From assembly GCA_003141795.1 (NCBI GenBank), contig PLNO01000061.1, positions 2,560 to 15,248 of the forward strand: 12,689 nucleotides of DNA. Reading direction: 5' to 3'. This DNA comes from Spirochaetaceae bacterium (lineage in GTDB: Bacteria > Spirochaetota > Spirochaetia > SZUA-6 > Fen-1364). The position numbers and the translations under genes are program-made. Below, one piece after another: positions 6,841 to 12,689 of the stretch. The notes under the pieces are model-generated. The model was not told where the DNA came from, did no database searches, and saw only the letters and a program-made list of their open reading frames with translations. The stretch's first letter is position 1. Every line of letters begins with the position of its first letter.

Positions 6841-7550
6841 CGTCGCGCGGGCGTCGGGCAGCCGGACTCCTCGCAGCGCTCGGAGCCATTGTCCTCGTCC
6901 TGTGGACCGGCTGTTCGGGAAAGCCGCCGGAGATCTCCCGCGTCTTCGCCCGCGTCATCTACTCGAACGACCCTGCCACGAAAGCCAACGTGGAGAAGCT
7001 CGGTGTGTTCCTCGTCGCCTCGGATGCCGACGGGATGGAGAACCTCAGCTCCTTCTACGTCATCAACGACGATGCCGAGCTGTTCTGGAAAGTGGACAAC
7101 GCGTCGTGGATCTCGTCCACGGCGGAAGGTGAGACGTGGATCGGCACGACATCCCTCTCCATGCCGGACGGAGGCCCGATCCCCGCGGGCACCTACCGGG
7201 TGGTGCTCCAGGACGTCGGCGGGGAAACCGTGGAAAACACCATCACGGTCCCCGAGCGCGCCACACCCGCCGCCAACGCGAAGCTCCCCTCGGCGAGCGT
7301 CCAGGACGGGCTCATCACCGTCTCCGGCGCCGCGACGGGATTCGACGTCTGGGTGTACCGCAAGGACGGCTCGTACGTCGCATCGTTCCCGGTGGCAAAA
7401 CCTTCGCGCACGCTTGCCGTGCACGTCGTCACCGACAGCTCCCCGTCGCTCGTCGAGGGTTTCTCGTTTCGCATCTTCTCCTGGGACGAACGGGCCGGCT
7501 ACGGCGTGCTTTCGGGCGCCTACACGGCGGGAGCCTTGCCCCGCCGGTAG
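6837..7550 (+). CDS. Putative lipoprotein of unknown function, coupled to the thymidine-kinase-like gene
   Basis: This is a 237-residue protein. The GTG start at 6837 overlaps the upstream stop (GTGA), and GGAGG lies 4 nt before it (6828-6832). The N-terminus is a typical lipoprotein signal: basic MTSRGRR, a hydrophobic core, then LWTGC with the lipidation candidate at Cys26. Trp at the -3 position is unusual for a strict lipobox, though relaxed lipoboxes are known in spirochaetes. After processing it would be anchored on the periplasmic side of the inner or outer membrane. The rest is rich in beta-type segments, such as GLITVSGAATGFDVWVYRKDGSYVASFPV, which suggests Ig-like or similar beta sandwiches. 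I recognise no family. Joint translation with a nucleoside kinase is unexpected for an envelope protein and may only reflect compact packing. Confidence 0.75.
   Translation: MTSRGRRAAGLLAALGAIVLVLWTGCSGKPPEISRVFARVIYSNDPATKANVEKLGVFLVASDADGMENLSSFYVINDDAELFWKVDNASWISSTAEGETWIGTTSLSMPDGGPIPAGTYRVVLQDVGGETVENTITVPERATPAANAKLPSASVQDGLITVSGAATGFDVWVYRKDGSYVASFPVAKPSRTLAVHVVTDSSPSLVEGFSFRIFSWDERAGYGVLSGAYTAGALPRR
7525..7546 (+). terminator. GC-rich hairpin at the lipoprotein gene end (weak terminator candidate)
   Basis: Perfect 7-bp arms CGGCGGG and CCCGCCG flank an 8-nt loop, ending one base before the TAG of the lipoprotein gene. No T-tract follows, so intrinsic termination is doubtful. The first four bases of the proposed glpK -35 (TTGCCC, 7536-7541) lie in the loop and the last two in the second arm. 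The stem could equally be a chance product of high GC. Confidence 0.25.
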
Positions 7551-7564
7551 GCCCGGGCTATGAT
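7536..7564 (+). promoter_or_regulatory. Predicted glpK promoter (leaderless geometry)
   Basis: The -35 TTGCCC (7536-7541), a 17-nt spacer and the -10 TATGAT (7559-7564, five of six consensus bases) are followed by 7 nt and the ATG at 7572. The -35 lies inside the preceding gene. The in-frame ATG at 7560 falls within the -10 box itself, which argues against its use as a start. No operator is recognised. Confidence 0.55.
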
Positions 7565-7571
7565 CCGCACC

Positions 7572-9062
7572 ATGGACCAATGTATTCTCGCCCTCGACCA
7601 GGGGACGACCAGCTCGCGCGCCATCGTCTTCGATGCCGCAGGCCGGCCCCTCTCCCTCTCCCAGAAGGAGTTCCGCCAGAGCTATCCGCGCCCCGGTTGG
7701 GTCGAGCACGACCCCCTGGAGATATGGTCCACGCAGCTCGGCGCCGCGCGGGAGGCCCTTGCCCAGGCGAGGGTCCCCCTGTCGAAGATCGCCGCCATCG
7801 GTATCGCCAACCAGCGCGAAACCTCCGTCTTCTGGGACAGGCGGACCGGGGAGCCGCTCTGCCCCGCCATCGTATGGCAGGACAGGAGGACGGCCGACAT
7901 CTGCCAGAGCCTTTCCGCCAAGGGCCTGGAGCGCATGATCGTGGAGAAGACCGGGCTGTTGCTGGATCCGTATTTCTCCGGCACGAAGATCATGTGGGCC
8001 CTCGAGAACGTGCCCGGGCTGAAGAAGAAAGCCCAGGCCGGCGAGCTCTGCTTCGGGACCGTGGACTCGTGGCTCGTGCACAAGCTCACGGGCAAGCACC
8101 TCACCGATCCCTCCAATGCCTCCCGCACCCTGCTCTTCGACATCCACAGGGGGATGTGGGACGAGGAGATCCTCTCAGCCCTGGGCATTCCTCCGTCGAT
8201 CCTGCCCCGTGTGGTGCCGTCCGCTTCGGACTTCGGAGCCACGCCCGACGAGCTTTTCGGCGCCGCCATTCCCGTGCGCGGCGTCCTCGGAGACCAGCAG
8301 GCCGCGCTGCTCGGCCAGGCCTGCGTGGAACCGGGCTCGGTCAAGGTGACCTATGGAACGGGGTGCTTCTGCCTTCTATGCACCGGGCGTGAGCCGGTGA
8401 AGTCCCGCAACCGGCTCCTCACCACCGTGGCGTGGGACCTGGGCTCGGGGCTGGAATACGCGCTGGAAGGGTCGGTCTTCATCGGAGGTGCCGTCGTGCA
8501 GTGGCTGCGCGACGAGCTTCGCATCCTCTCCTCCGCCGCGGAGTCCGACATCATGTCGCGCTCGGTCCCCGATACCGGCGGCGTGTACTTCGTCCCCGCC
8601 TTCGTCGGGCTCGGCGCGCCCTACTGGGACCCCGACGCCCGCGGCGCCCTCTTCGGGCTCACCCGGGGGAGCAGGCAGGAGCACATCGTGCGGGCGGGCA
8701 TGGAGAGCATCGCCTACCAGACGCGGGACCTCGTCAAGGCCATGGAGGCCGACGCGGGGCGCGCGATCCAGTCGGTGAGGGTGGACGGCGGCGCGTCGAT
8801 GAACACGTTCCTCCTCCAGTTCCAGGCCGACATCCTGGGCATGCCCCTGGTGCGCCCGCGCAGCGCGGAGACAACGGCACTCGGCGCGGCTTTCGCCGCC
8901 GGGCTGTCGTGCGGCACGTGGAAGAGCTGCTCGGAGCTTTCCGAAATCTGGAGGGCCGATGCGATATTCACGCCGTTGATGACCGATACGACCCGCGCCG
9001 CACTGATCGAGGGGTGGAACGCCGCGGTGAGCTCCACGAGGTCGTTCGGAAGAAGGGCGTGA
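7572..9062 (+). CDS. glpK: Glycerol kinase
   Basis: This 496-residue FGGY-family kinase makes sn-glycerol 3-phosphate from glycerol and ATP in the cytoplasm, feeding glycolysis and phospholipid synthesis. The length and the full set of motifs are normal. They are [16 protein letters not shown] at the N-terminal ATP fold, [16 protein letters not shown] and VWQDRRT around the glycerol site, [22 protein letters not shown] with the catalytic Asp, [26 protein letters not shown], and a C-terminal VDGGASMN...[11 protein letters not shown]-binding block. The start at 7572 ([11 protein letters not shown]) is preferred over 7560 because of the promoter position and the family N-terminus. No glycerol facilitator, glycerol-3-phosphate dehydrogenase or GlpR gene is adjacent, so it appears to be a single-gene transcription unit. 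It is convergent with the small lipoprotein gene, 7 bp away. Confidence 0.97.
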   Translation: MDQCILALDQGTTSSRAIVFDAAGRPLSLSQKEFRQSYPRPGWVEHDPLEIWSTQLGAAREALAQARVPLSKIAAIGIANQRETSVFWDRRTGEPLCPAIVWQDRRTADICQSLSAKGLERMIVEKTGLLLDPYFSGTKIMWALENVPGLKKKAQAGELCFGTVDSWLVHKLTGKHLTDPSNASRTLLFDIHRGMWDEEILSALGIPPSILPRVVPSASDFGATPDELFGAAIPVRGVLGDQQAALLGQACVEPGSVKVTYGTGCFCLLCTGREPVKSRNRLLTTVAWDLGSGLEYALEGSVFIGGAVVQWLRDELRILSSAAESDIMSRSVPDTGGVYFVPAFVGLGAPYWDPDARGALFGLTRGSRQEHIVRAGMESIAYQTRDLVKAMEADAGRAIQSVRVDGGASMNTFLLQFQADILGMPLVRPRSAETTALGAAFAAGLSCGTWKSCSELSEIWRADAIFTPLMTDTTRAALIEGWNAAVSSTRSFGRRA

Positions 9063-9069
9063 GAAGGGT

Positions 9070-9486
9070 TCAGTTCCTCGTCATCGGCAGGGTGCCGCTG
9101 TTGGACTCGAGGGTGAGCGTGTTCCCGCTCCGCGAATAAGCATAGAGCCCCAGAAGCCACCCGTAGGTCGTCGGGTTGTTCCCGTGGGTGAGTGCCGTGG
9201 ACCCGCTGAGTGCTATCGTTTTTGCAATAACGTCCTGATTCGAAGTTCCGGATCCCGACAAGACCTCTGTCCCGTCCGCGCCACCGCTGACGACCCCTGC
9301 CAGGTTCCATGCGCCATCGGAGGCGAATACCAGCGTCCAACTGTATGTCATGGAGCCCTGGGTGGCATTGTATGCCCATGATCCTGCCACTGAATCGGAT
9401 GCACCGGCAATGCTGCAGCCGGACAGGAAGGATACGACAAGCGTGGAACATACGAGCAGAAGGGCACGGTTCCTGATCCTTCTCAT
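9070..9486 (-). CDS. Small putative lipoprotein of unknown function
   Basis: This is a 138-residue protein with a clear lipoprotein signal: MRRIRNR, a hydrophobic core, then the canonical lipobox LSGC with Cys24. The mature part is small, Ser/Gly/Thr rich and probably all beta. GSWAYN at its start and FASDGAWNLAG resemble the opening strands of small lipocalin-like or META-like barrels, but I cannot assign a family. There are no cysteines after the lipidated one. The frame could be extended upstream to 9558, but that would run into the tRNA gene. ATG 9486 fits both the signal peptide and the promoter spacing. Base composition looks less GC-rich than the flanking metabolic genes, and the gene sits beside a tRNA, so recent acquisition is possible. 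Its stop lies 7 bp from the glpK stop. Confidence 0.75.
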   Translation of the reverse strand: MRRIRNRALLLVCSTLVVSFLSGCSIAGASDSVAGSWAYNATQGSMTYSWTLVFASDGAWNLAGVVSGGADGTEVLSGSGTSNQDVIAKTIALSGSTALTHGNNPTTYGWLLGLYAYSRSGNTLTLESNSGTLPMTRN

Positions 9487-9493
9487 CGGGGGT

Positions 9494-9522
9494 ATTTTAT
9501 AGCTGCAAGGCCAGTGAGGCAA
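9494..9522 (-). promoter_or_regulatory. Predicted promoter of the small lipoprotein gene (leaderless geometry)
   Basis: Read on the minus strand, the -35 TTGCCT (9522-9517), a 17-nt spacer and the -10 TAAAAT (9499-9494) are followed by 7 nt and the ATG at 9486. The overlapping TATAAA, two bases upstream, is an alternative -10 with a 15-nt spacer. The -35 begins only 7 nt after the tRNA-Phe 3' end. No Shine-Dalgarno is present between -10 and ATG. Confidence 0.55.
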
Positions 9523-9528
9523 GGGTTT

Positions 9529-9601
<73 letters not shown>

Positions 9602-9612
9602 GGTATCGGCAC

Positions 9613-9640
9613 ATACTAACGGGGGTCGGAAAAAAGTCAA
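9613..9640 (-). promoter_or_regulatory. Predicted promoter of tRNA-Phe
   Basis: On the minus strand, the -35 TTGACT (9640-9635, five of six consensus bases) is followed by a 16-nt spacer and the -10 TAGTAT (9618-9613). The -10 ends 11 nt before the mature tRNA 5' end, leaving a short leader for RNase P to remove. Transcription may continue toward the small lipoprotein gene, since no clear terminator follows the tRNA. Confidence 0.55.
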
Positions 9641-9642
9641 GG

Positions 9643-9652
9643 GGGGTGGCGT
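9643..9652 (+). repeat. Left copy of 10-bp direct repeat GGGGTGGCGT
   Basis: The decamer GGGGTGGCGT recurs at 9773-9782, on the far side of the inverted-repeat element, 120 bp away. It lies immediately upstream of the tRNA-Phe -35. The two copies could be a target-site duplication, but the inverted repeat does not reach the left copy, so chance in GC-rich DNA is also possible. Confidence 0.5.
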
Positions 9653-9683
9653 CAACAATCCTCTGTTTGCGTCTCACAAATGA

Positions 9684-9771
9684 GCACTTCTCATTTTGCC
9701 CCACGATAGGGGCTCCATTTGCCAGTACTGCCGTTATGTCGTGAGCTCCAAAGGTGCAAAATGAGAAGTGC
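9684..9771. repeat. 88-bp element with perfect 16-bp inverted repeat
   Basis: The arms GCACTTCTCATTTTGC (9684-9699) and GCAAAATGAGAAGTGC (9756-9771) are exact reverse complements, separated by 56 nt. The centre holds a second pairing, GGGGCTC (9709-9715) with GAGCTCC (9743-9749), with one G-U if transcribed, so a long branched hairpin is possible. A related octamer CAAATGAG (9677-9684) abuts the left arm, so the same motif occurs three times. The element sits between the divergent promoters of tRNA-Phe and the phospholipase-like gene and contains no credible ORF. It may be a miniature element, a remnant of insertion-sequence ends with multiple terminal repeats, or a protein-binding site. Confidence 0.8.
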
Positions 9772-9772
9772 C

Positions 9773-9782
9773 GGGGTGGCGT
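9773..9782 (+). repeat. Right copy of 10-bp direct repeat GGGGTGGCGT
   Basis: This copy is identical to the decamer at 9643-9652. It begins one base after the right inverted-repeat arm and ends 7 bp before the -35 of the phospholipase-like gene. Confidence 0.5.
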
Positions 9783-9789
9783 GATTCGG

Positions 9790-9818
9790 CTGAAAGACTC
9801 GCGTTTTTATGCTATTTT
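9790..9818 (+). promoter_or_regulatory. Predicted promoter of the phospholipase-like gene (leaderless geometry)
   Basis: The -35 CTGAAA (9790-9795), a 17-nt spacer and the -10 TATTTT (9813-9818) are followed by 6 nt and the ATG at 9825. TATGCT at 9809-9814 is an alternative -10, but it has no matching -35. The surrounding AT-rich stretch stands out from the GC-rich background. Confidence 0.5.
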
Positions 9819-9824
9819 CGTACC

Positions 9825-10871
9825 ATGCCGTCCCATTTCACCCACCTCCTCTTTGCCGAGGAAGCTCTGAAGGCCGCCCTCGGCGAAAAAGCGCAGGATA
9901 TCCTGGGGACGCACGGGAATTTGTACCGATTCGGCGCGCAAGGGCCCGACTTTTTCTACCACAACCAGCGCACCATGCCGACGGGCCTCCGCTACGGGGT
10001 TGCGCTGCATCGCCACGGCTACGGACAGTTCGTGGCGGCGATGGTCCGTGAGGCGCACCGCCTCTCCGCCGGACCGGGATCCGAGCTCGCCGCGTTCATC
10101 CTCGGGTTTGCCACCCACGCGCCCCTCGACCGCAAGGCGCATCCGTTCATCGGCTACTTCGCGGGATGGGTGGACCCCCGCAAGGAGGCTTCCACGCGGA
10201 TCTACCACGCCCACCCCTTCCTGGAGCGAATCCTCGACGTCCTCGTGCTGCGGGAGCGGTTCGGGAAAACCCCCGCCGAGTTCGACTTCCTCTCCATGGT
10301 GCGCTGCGGACGCACCCTTCCCTACCCGGTGATCAAGGCGATGGTGAAGGGGTTGAACTCCACCTATCCCCTGTACAACTACAAGAGCAGGGACAGGCAG
10401 CGCATCCAGAACGCGTACCACGATTCCATCTTCTTCTACAAGCTGACCAACCACCTCAACCCCGACCTGATCAAGCTCGCATACAAGAAGGACCGCAAGG
10501 AGGGATTCAAGGAGCGGCGTCTGGGTCTCATCCACCCCAGGATCATCCCCGAAGGCCATGACTTCCTCAACCTCTCCCACGTCTCCTGGTGCCACCCCTG
10601 CGACGACACCGACGTCTCCAGCGCGAGCTTCCTCGATCTGTATGAAGCGGCCCTCACCGATTGCGTACCGATGCTCCAGAGGCTGCATGCCGTGCTTTAC
10701 GGACAGGCTCCCATGGAGGGGCTGGGCGATTTCCTGGGCGACGTGAGCCTGGATTCGGGACGCGAACATTGCACGCCCGTGTACAGCCGCCCTTTCCCGC
10801 TCAAGGAGATCCTCGAGGAAATGTATGAAGCGATGGAGAAGGAGATGGCGACGGGACCGCGGGCCCCGTAG
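9825..10871 (+). CDS. Zinc-dependent phospholipase C family protein
   Basis: This 348-residue protein matches the zinc-dependent phospholipase C/S1-P1-nuclease-like fold seen in many bacterial proteins of unknown substrate. Visible likely metal ligands are His4 and His7 (PSHFTHLLFAEEAL), Asp42 (GAQGPDFFYH), His62/His64, the helix ATHAPLDRKAHP (His98, Asp102, His106) and YHAHPFLE (His128, His130, Glu134). No signal peptide is seen, so unlike secreted clostridial alpha-toxin it is probably cytoplasmic. A virulence role is not implied. The middle (residues 150-260) is basic and helical. The family relationship is well supported, but hydrolysis of phospholipid itself is not shown. An in-frame ATG at 9768 would place the start inside the inverted repeat; ATG 9825 fits both the family N-terminus and the promoter. 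The gene is convergent with the next one, with 4 bp between stops. Confidence 0.85.
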   Translation: MPSHFTHLLFAEEALKAALGEKAQDILGTHGNLYRFGAQGPDFFYHNQRTMPTGLRYGVALHRHGYGQFVAAMVREAHRLSAGPGSELAAFILGFATHAPLDRKAHPFIGYFAGWVDPRKEASTRIYHAHPFLERILDVLVLRERFGKTPAEFDFLSMVRCGRTLPYPVIKAMVKGLNSTYPLYNYKSRDRQRIQNAYHDSIFFYKLTNHLNPDLIKLAYKKDRKEGFKERRLGLIHPRIIPEGHDFLNLSHVSWCHPCDDTDVSSASFLDLYEAALTDCVPMLQRLHAVLYGQAPMEGLGDFLGDVSLDSGREHCTPVYSRPFPLKEILEEMYEAMEKEMATGPRAP

Positions 10872-10875
10872 GGCC

Positions 10876-12687
10876 TCACCCCTTTTCGATCTCCGCCAGC
10901 ATCGCCTCCGGGTCGTTCGTCGGCAGCAGACACGTGAAGTCGCGACACACGTACGCCGTGGCGCGCCCGTTCAGGCCGCGGTAGCCCGCGTCGGTTCCCG
11001 GGGACACATAAGACACGGTGAGACAGGGAAGGAATCGACCGCGCAGCACCTCTCTCATGAGTCTCGTGTCCCCGGCCTCCAGCGCTCCTACGATGACGAG
11101 CTCAGTCGTGGGTCCCAGCAGGAAATCGATGCCTGAAAAAAAGAAAGAAAACGATCCGACATTCTGCTCGGCATCCGCAGGATACAGGCGGCTGACAGTC
11201 GCCGCCCTGCGGGCGTGGTCGGGCTCCCCCGTCAACCGGTGGAGCTTCAACAGAACGAGGAGCATCACGGAGTTTGCCGAAGGGATCACGCCATCGGTTA
11301 TCGATACGCGCCGCTGGATCCTCTGCTCGCCGTCGGCAGCGCCCTGGAAGTATCCTCCGTTCACGGGATCCCAGAAATCGGCATTCATCACATCGACGAG
11401 GCTGAGCGCTTCCGTCAACAGCGGGGCTTCGAATGTCGCCTCGTAGAGCTCCACGAGCCCCCACGCGAGAAACGCGTAGTCGTCGGCGAAAGCGCGGATG
11501 CCGGCCTCCCCGTCACGGTAGCGATGGAGCAGCCGGAAGTCCTCCGTGCGCATGCGATCGAGGATGAACCGCACGGCGCGCAGGGCCGCGGAGAGAAAGT
11601 CGGCTCTTCGGAATGCCGCTCCCGCGCGGGCCAGCGCTGCCACGGTCAGTCCGTTCCAGTCCGTGAGGAGCTTGTCGTCGCGAAACGGCCTCGGGCGGAG
11701 TCCACGGATCTGCAACAGGACTTCCGTGTCCGAAGACGGTGCCGTGTCGGGACCGGCCCTGTGGAGAATGCACGGTTCGGTCCCCTTTACGCCGTGCCCC
11801 TCCATGAAGCTCTCCGCCCCTGCTCCCAGGGCCGCTCGGAGCTCCGCAGCGGTCCACAGGTAGAACCGCCCCTCCTCGCCCTCCGAGTCCGCATCCTCTG
11901 CCGCGGCGAAGCCGCCGTCGGGCAGGGAGAGATCGCGCAGAACGTAGCCCAACGTGTCCGTGGCGGTGCGCCGATAGAAGTCCTTGCCCGTAGCCTGCCA
12001 TGTCTCGGCGCAGGCGATCGAGAGGAGGGCCTGATCGTAAAGCATTTTCTCGAAGTGGGGGACGAGCCACTGGCGATCCGTCGAATAGCGGTGGAATCCG
12101 CCGCCGACCTGATCGTACACGCCCCCGTTGCGTATCGCTGTCAGGGTGCGCTCCACCATCGAAAGCGCGGCGGGATCTCCCGTGCGTCGCCAGGAGCGCA
12201 ACAGGAGCAACAGGTGCGTAGGCATGGGGAATTTCGGTGCCGTTCCGAACCCTCCGTATTGGGCGTCGAACACCGCGGAAAGCGATCGCGCCGCGCGGAC
12301 GAGCGTCCCCTCCCGTGCGGCGAAGCCATTCGGCACGGAGCTCGCCGCCCGCCCGAGCTCCGCGTGGATCGAATCGGCGGAGCTGAGGAGCTCGTCACGC
12401 TCGTTCGCCCAGAGCTCCTGCACCCGTGGTATCAGCTCGAGCATGCCCAGCCGTCCGTAGGCGGCATCACGGGGGATGTAGGTGCCGGCGAAGAAGGGTT
12501 GCCCGTCCGGCGTCATGAGAATGGTCAGAGGCCACCCGCCCGAACCCGTGAGCAGGAGGCTCACCTGCATGTAGTGATCGTCCAGATCCGGCCTCTCCTC
12601 ACGGTCCACCTTGATGGAGACGAACGCCCCGTTCATGAGCTCGGCGACTTCGGGATCGGAAAAGGACTCGCGCTCCATCACGTGGCA
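10876..12687 (-). CDS. Thioredoxin-like/DUF255 protein of the YyaL-SPATA20 family (5' end outside window)
   Basis: 603 residues are visible, ending in EIEKG. The family is usually about 680 residues, so only some 60 N-terminal residues are missing. The reading frame continues to the edge: the first complete codons give CHVMERESF, and the two remaining bases fit a preceding Trp, as in the family motif WCHVMERESF. The partial thioredoxin-like part includes KVDREERPDLD and GSGGWPLTILMTPDGQPFFAGTYIP, the hallmark GGWP segment. The remainder (from about visible residue 120) is an alpha/alpha-barrel related to six-hairpin sugar enzymes, with FGTAPKFPMPT, GGFHRYSTDRQWLVPHFEKMLYDQA, DADSEGEEGRFYLWT and LTDWNGL all conserved. 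The biochemical function of the family is not established in bacteria. The ATG and GTG near 12680 are internal codons, not the start. Confidence 0.93.
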   Translation of the reverse strand, partial: CHVMERESFSDPEVAELMNGAFVSIKVDREERPDLDDHYMQVSLLLTGSGGWPLTILMTPDGQPFFAGTYIPRDAAYGRLGMLELIPRVQELWANERDELLSSADSIHAELGRAASSVPNGFAAREGTLVRAARSLSAVFDAQYGGFGTAPKFPMPTHLLLLLRSWRRTGDPAALSMVERTLTAIRNGGVYDQVGGGFHRYSTDRQWLVPHFEKMLYDQALLSIACAETWQATGKDFYRRTATDTLGYVLRDLSLPDGGFAAAEDADSEGEEGRFYLWTAAELRAALGAGAESFMEGHGVKGTEPCILHRAGPDTAPSSDTEVLLQIRGLRPRPFRDDKLLTDWNGLTVAALARAGAAFRRADFLSAALRAVRFILDRMRTEDFRLLHRYRDGEAGIRAFADDYAFLAWGLVELYEATFEAPLLTEALSLVDVMNADFWDPVNGGYFQGAADGEQRIQRRVSITDGVIPSANSVMLLVLLKLHRLTGEPDHARRAATVSRLYPADAEQNVGSFSFFFSGIDFLLGPTTELVIVGALEAGDTRLMREVLRGRFLPCLTVSYVSPGTDAGYRGLNGRATAYVCRDFTCLLPTNDPEAMLAEIEKG

Positions 12688-12689
12688 CC

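Noticed and set aside
2553..7550. A dedicated anti-phage defence operon built around the nuclease-helicase fusion
   Set aside because: The nuclease-plus-helicase pair with a small partner invites the idea, but the neighbours are housekeeping genes. There is no mobile context, and the EndoQ and clamp motifs fit base-damage repair better.
9085..9097. Hairpin CGGCA-GGG-TGCCG after glpK
   Set aside because: It is a short 5-bp stem with no T-tract and lies in the coding end of the small lipoprotein gene, so it is not supported as a terminator.
9768..9824. Upstream extension of the phospholipase-like protein to an ATG at 9768
   Set aside because: It would start inside the inverted-repeat arm and translate the promoter. 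The extra 19 residues do not resemble the family N-terminus, which begins with the metal-binding PSHFTH.
10862..10875. Hairpin GGCCC-CGTA-GGGCC between the convergent phospholipase-like and DUF255 genes
   Set aside because: The stem is only 5 bp, part of it is coding, and the nearest T-run (TTTT) is about 7 nt further on, so it is not convincing as an intrinsic terminator.

Overview
The window is ordinary GC-rich bacterial chromosome with ten protein genes and one tRNA gene, densely packed. Two genes run off the ends: the aminotransferase at the left edge lacks its C-terminus, and the DUF255 protein at the right edge lacks about its first 60 residues. No plasmid, phage, CRISPR or intact insertion sequence is visible. 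Two predicted lipoproteins suggest a diderm. The small helical protein upstream of the helicase, the long thymidine-kinase-like protein and the zinc-dependent phospholipase-like protein make me think of a high-GC spirochaete relative, but this is a weak inference and a deltaproteobacterium-like source cannot be excluded.

Layout. At 2-1291 (minus) lies a class V aminotransferase-fold PLP enzyme. It diverges from a 5-formyltetrahydrofolate cyclo-ligase gene (1321-1896), with only 29 bp between the start codons. Next is a two-gene operon: an unknown helical protein (1963-2556), joined by an ATGA overlap to a 1037-residue fusion of an endonuclease Q (PHP) domain with a UvrD-type helicase (2553-5666). 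A second coupled pair follows: a long thymidine-kinase-like protein (5722-6840), joined by a GTGA overlap to a putative lipoprotein (6837-7550). Glycerol kinase (7572-9062) comes next and converges on a small lipoprotein gene (9070-9486, minus). tRNA-Phe(GAA) is at 9529-9601 (minus). The 223-bp gap after it carries divergent promoters and a perfect 16-bp inverted repeat. The last two genes are a zinc-dependent phospholipase C family protein (9825-10871) and, convergent with it at 4 bp, a YyaL/SPATA20-type protein (10876 to the edge, minus).

Two themes stand out. First, the EndoQ-helicase fusion carries pentapeptides resembling sliding-clamp binding motifs at the end of each half (QDQLF at 420-424 and QLTLF as the last five residues). 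Together with its coupled small partner it looks like a replication-linked repair module for deaminated bases. Second, five genes (cyclo-ligase, thymidine-kinase-like, glpK, small lipoprotein, phospholipase-like) have -35 and -10 boxes 17 nt apart, with the -10 ending only 6-8 nt before the ATG and no Shine-Dalgarno. They are therefore predicted to make leaderless or near-leaderless mRNAs, and this also decided several start codons. The aminotransferase and the helical-protein gene instead have ribosome binding sites.

Functionally the genes are a housekeeping mixture (folate salvage, DNA repair, nucleotide salvage, glycerol use). Apart from the two coupled pairs, I see no evidence for one shared pathway.
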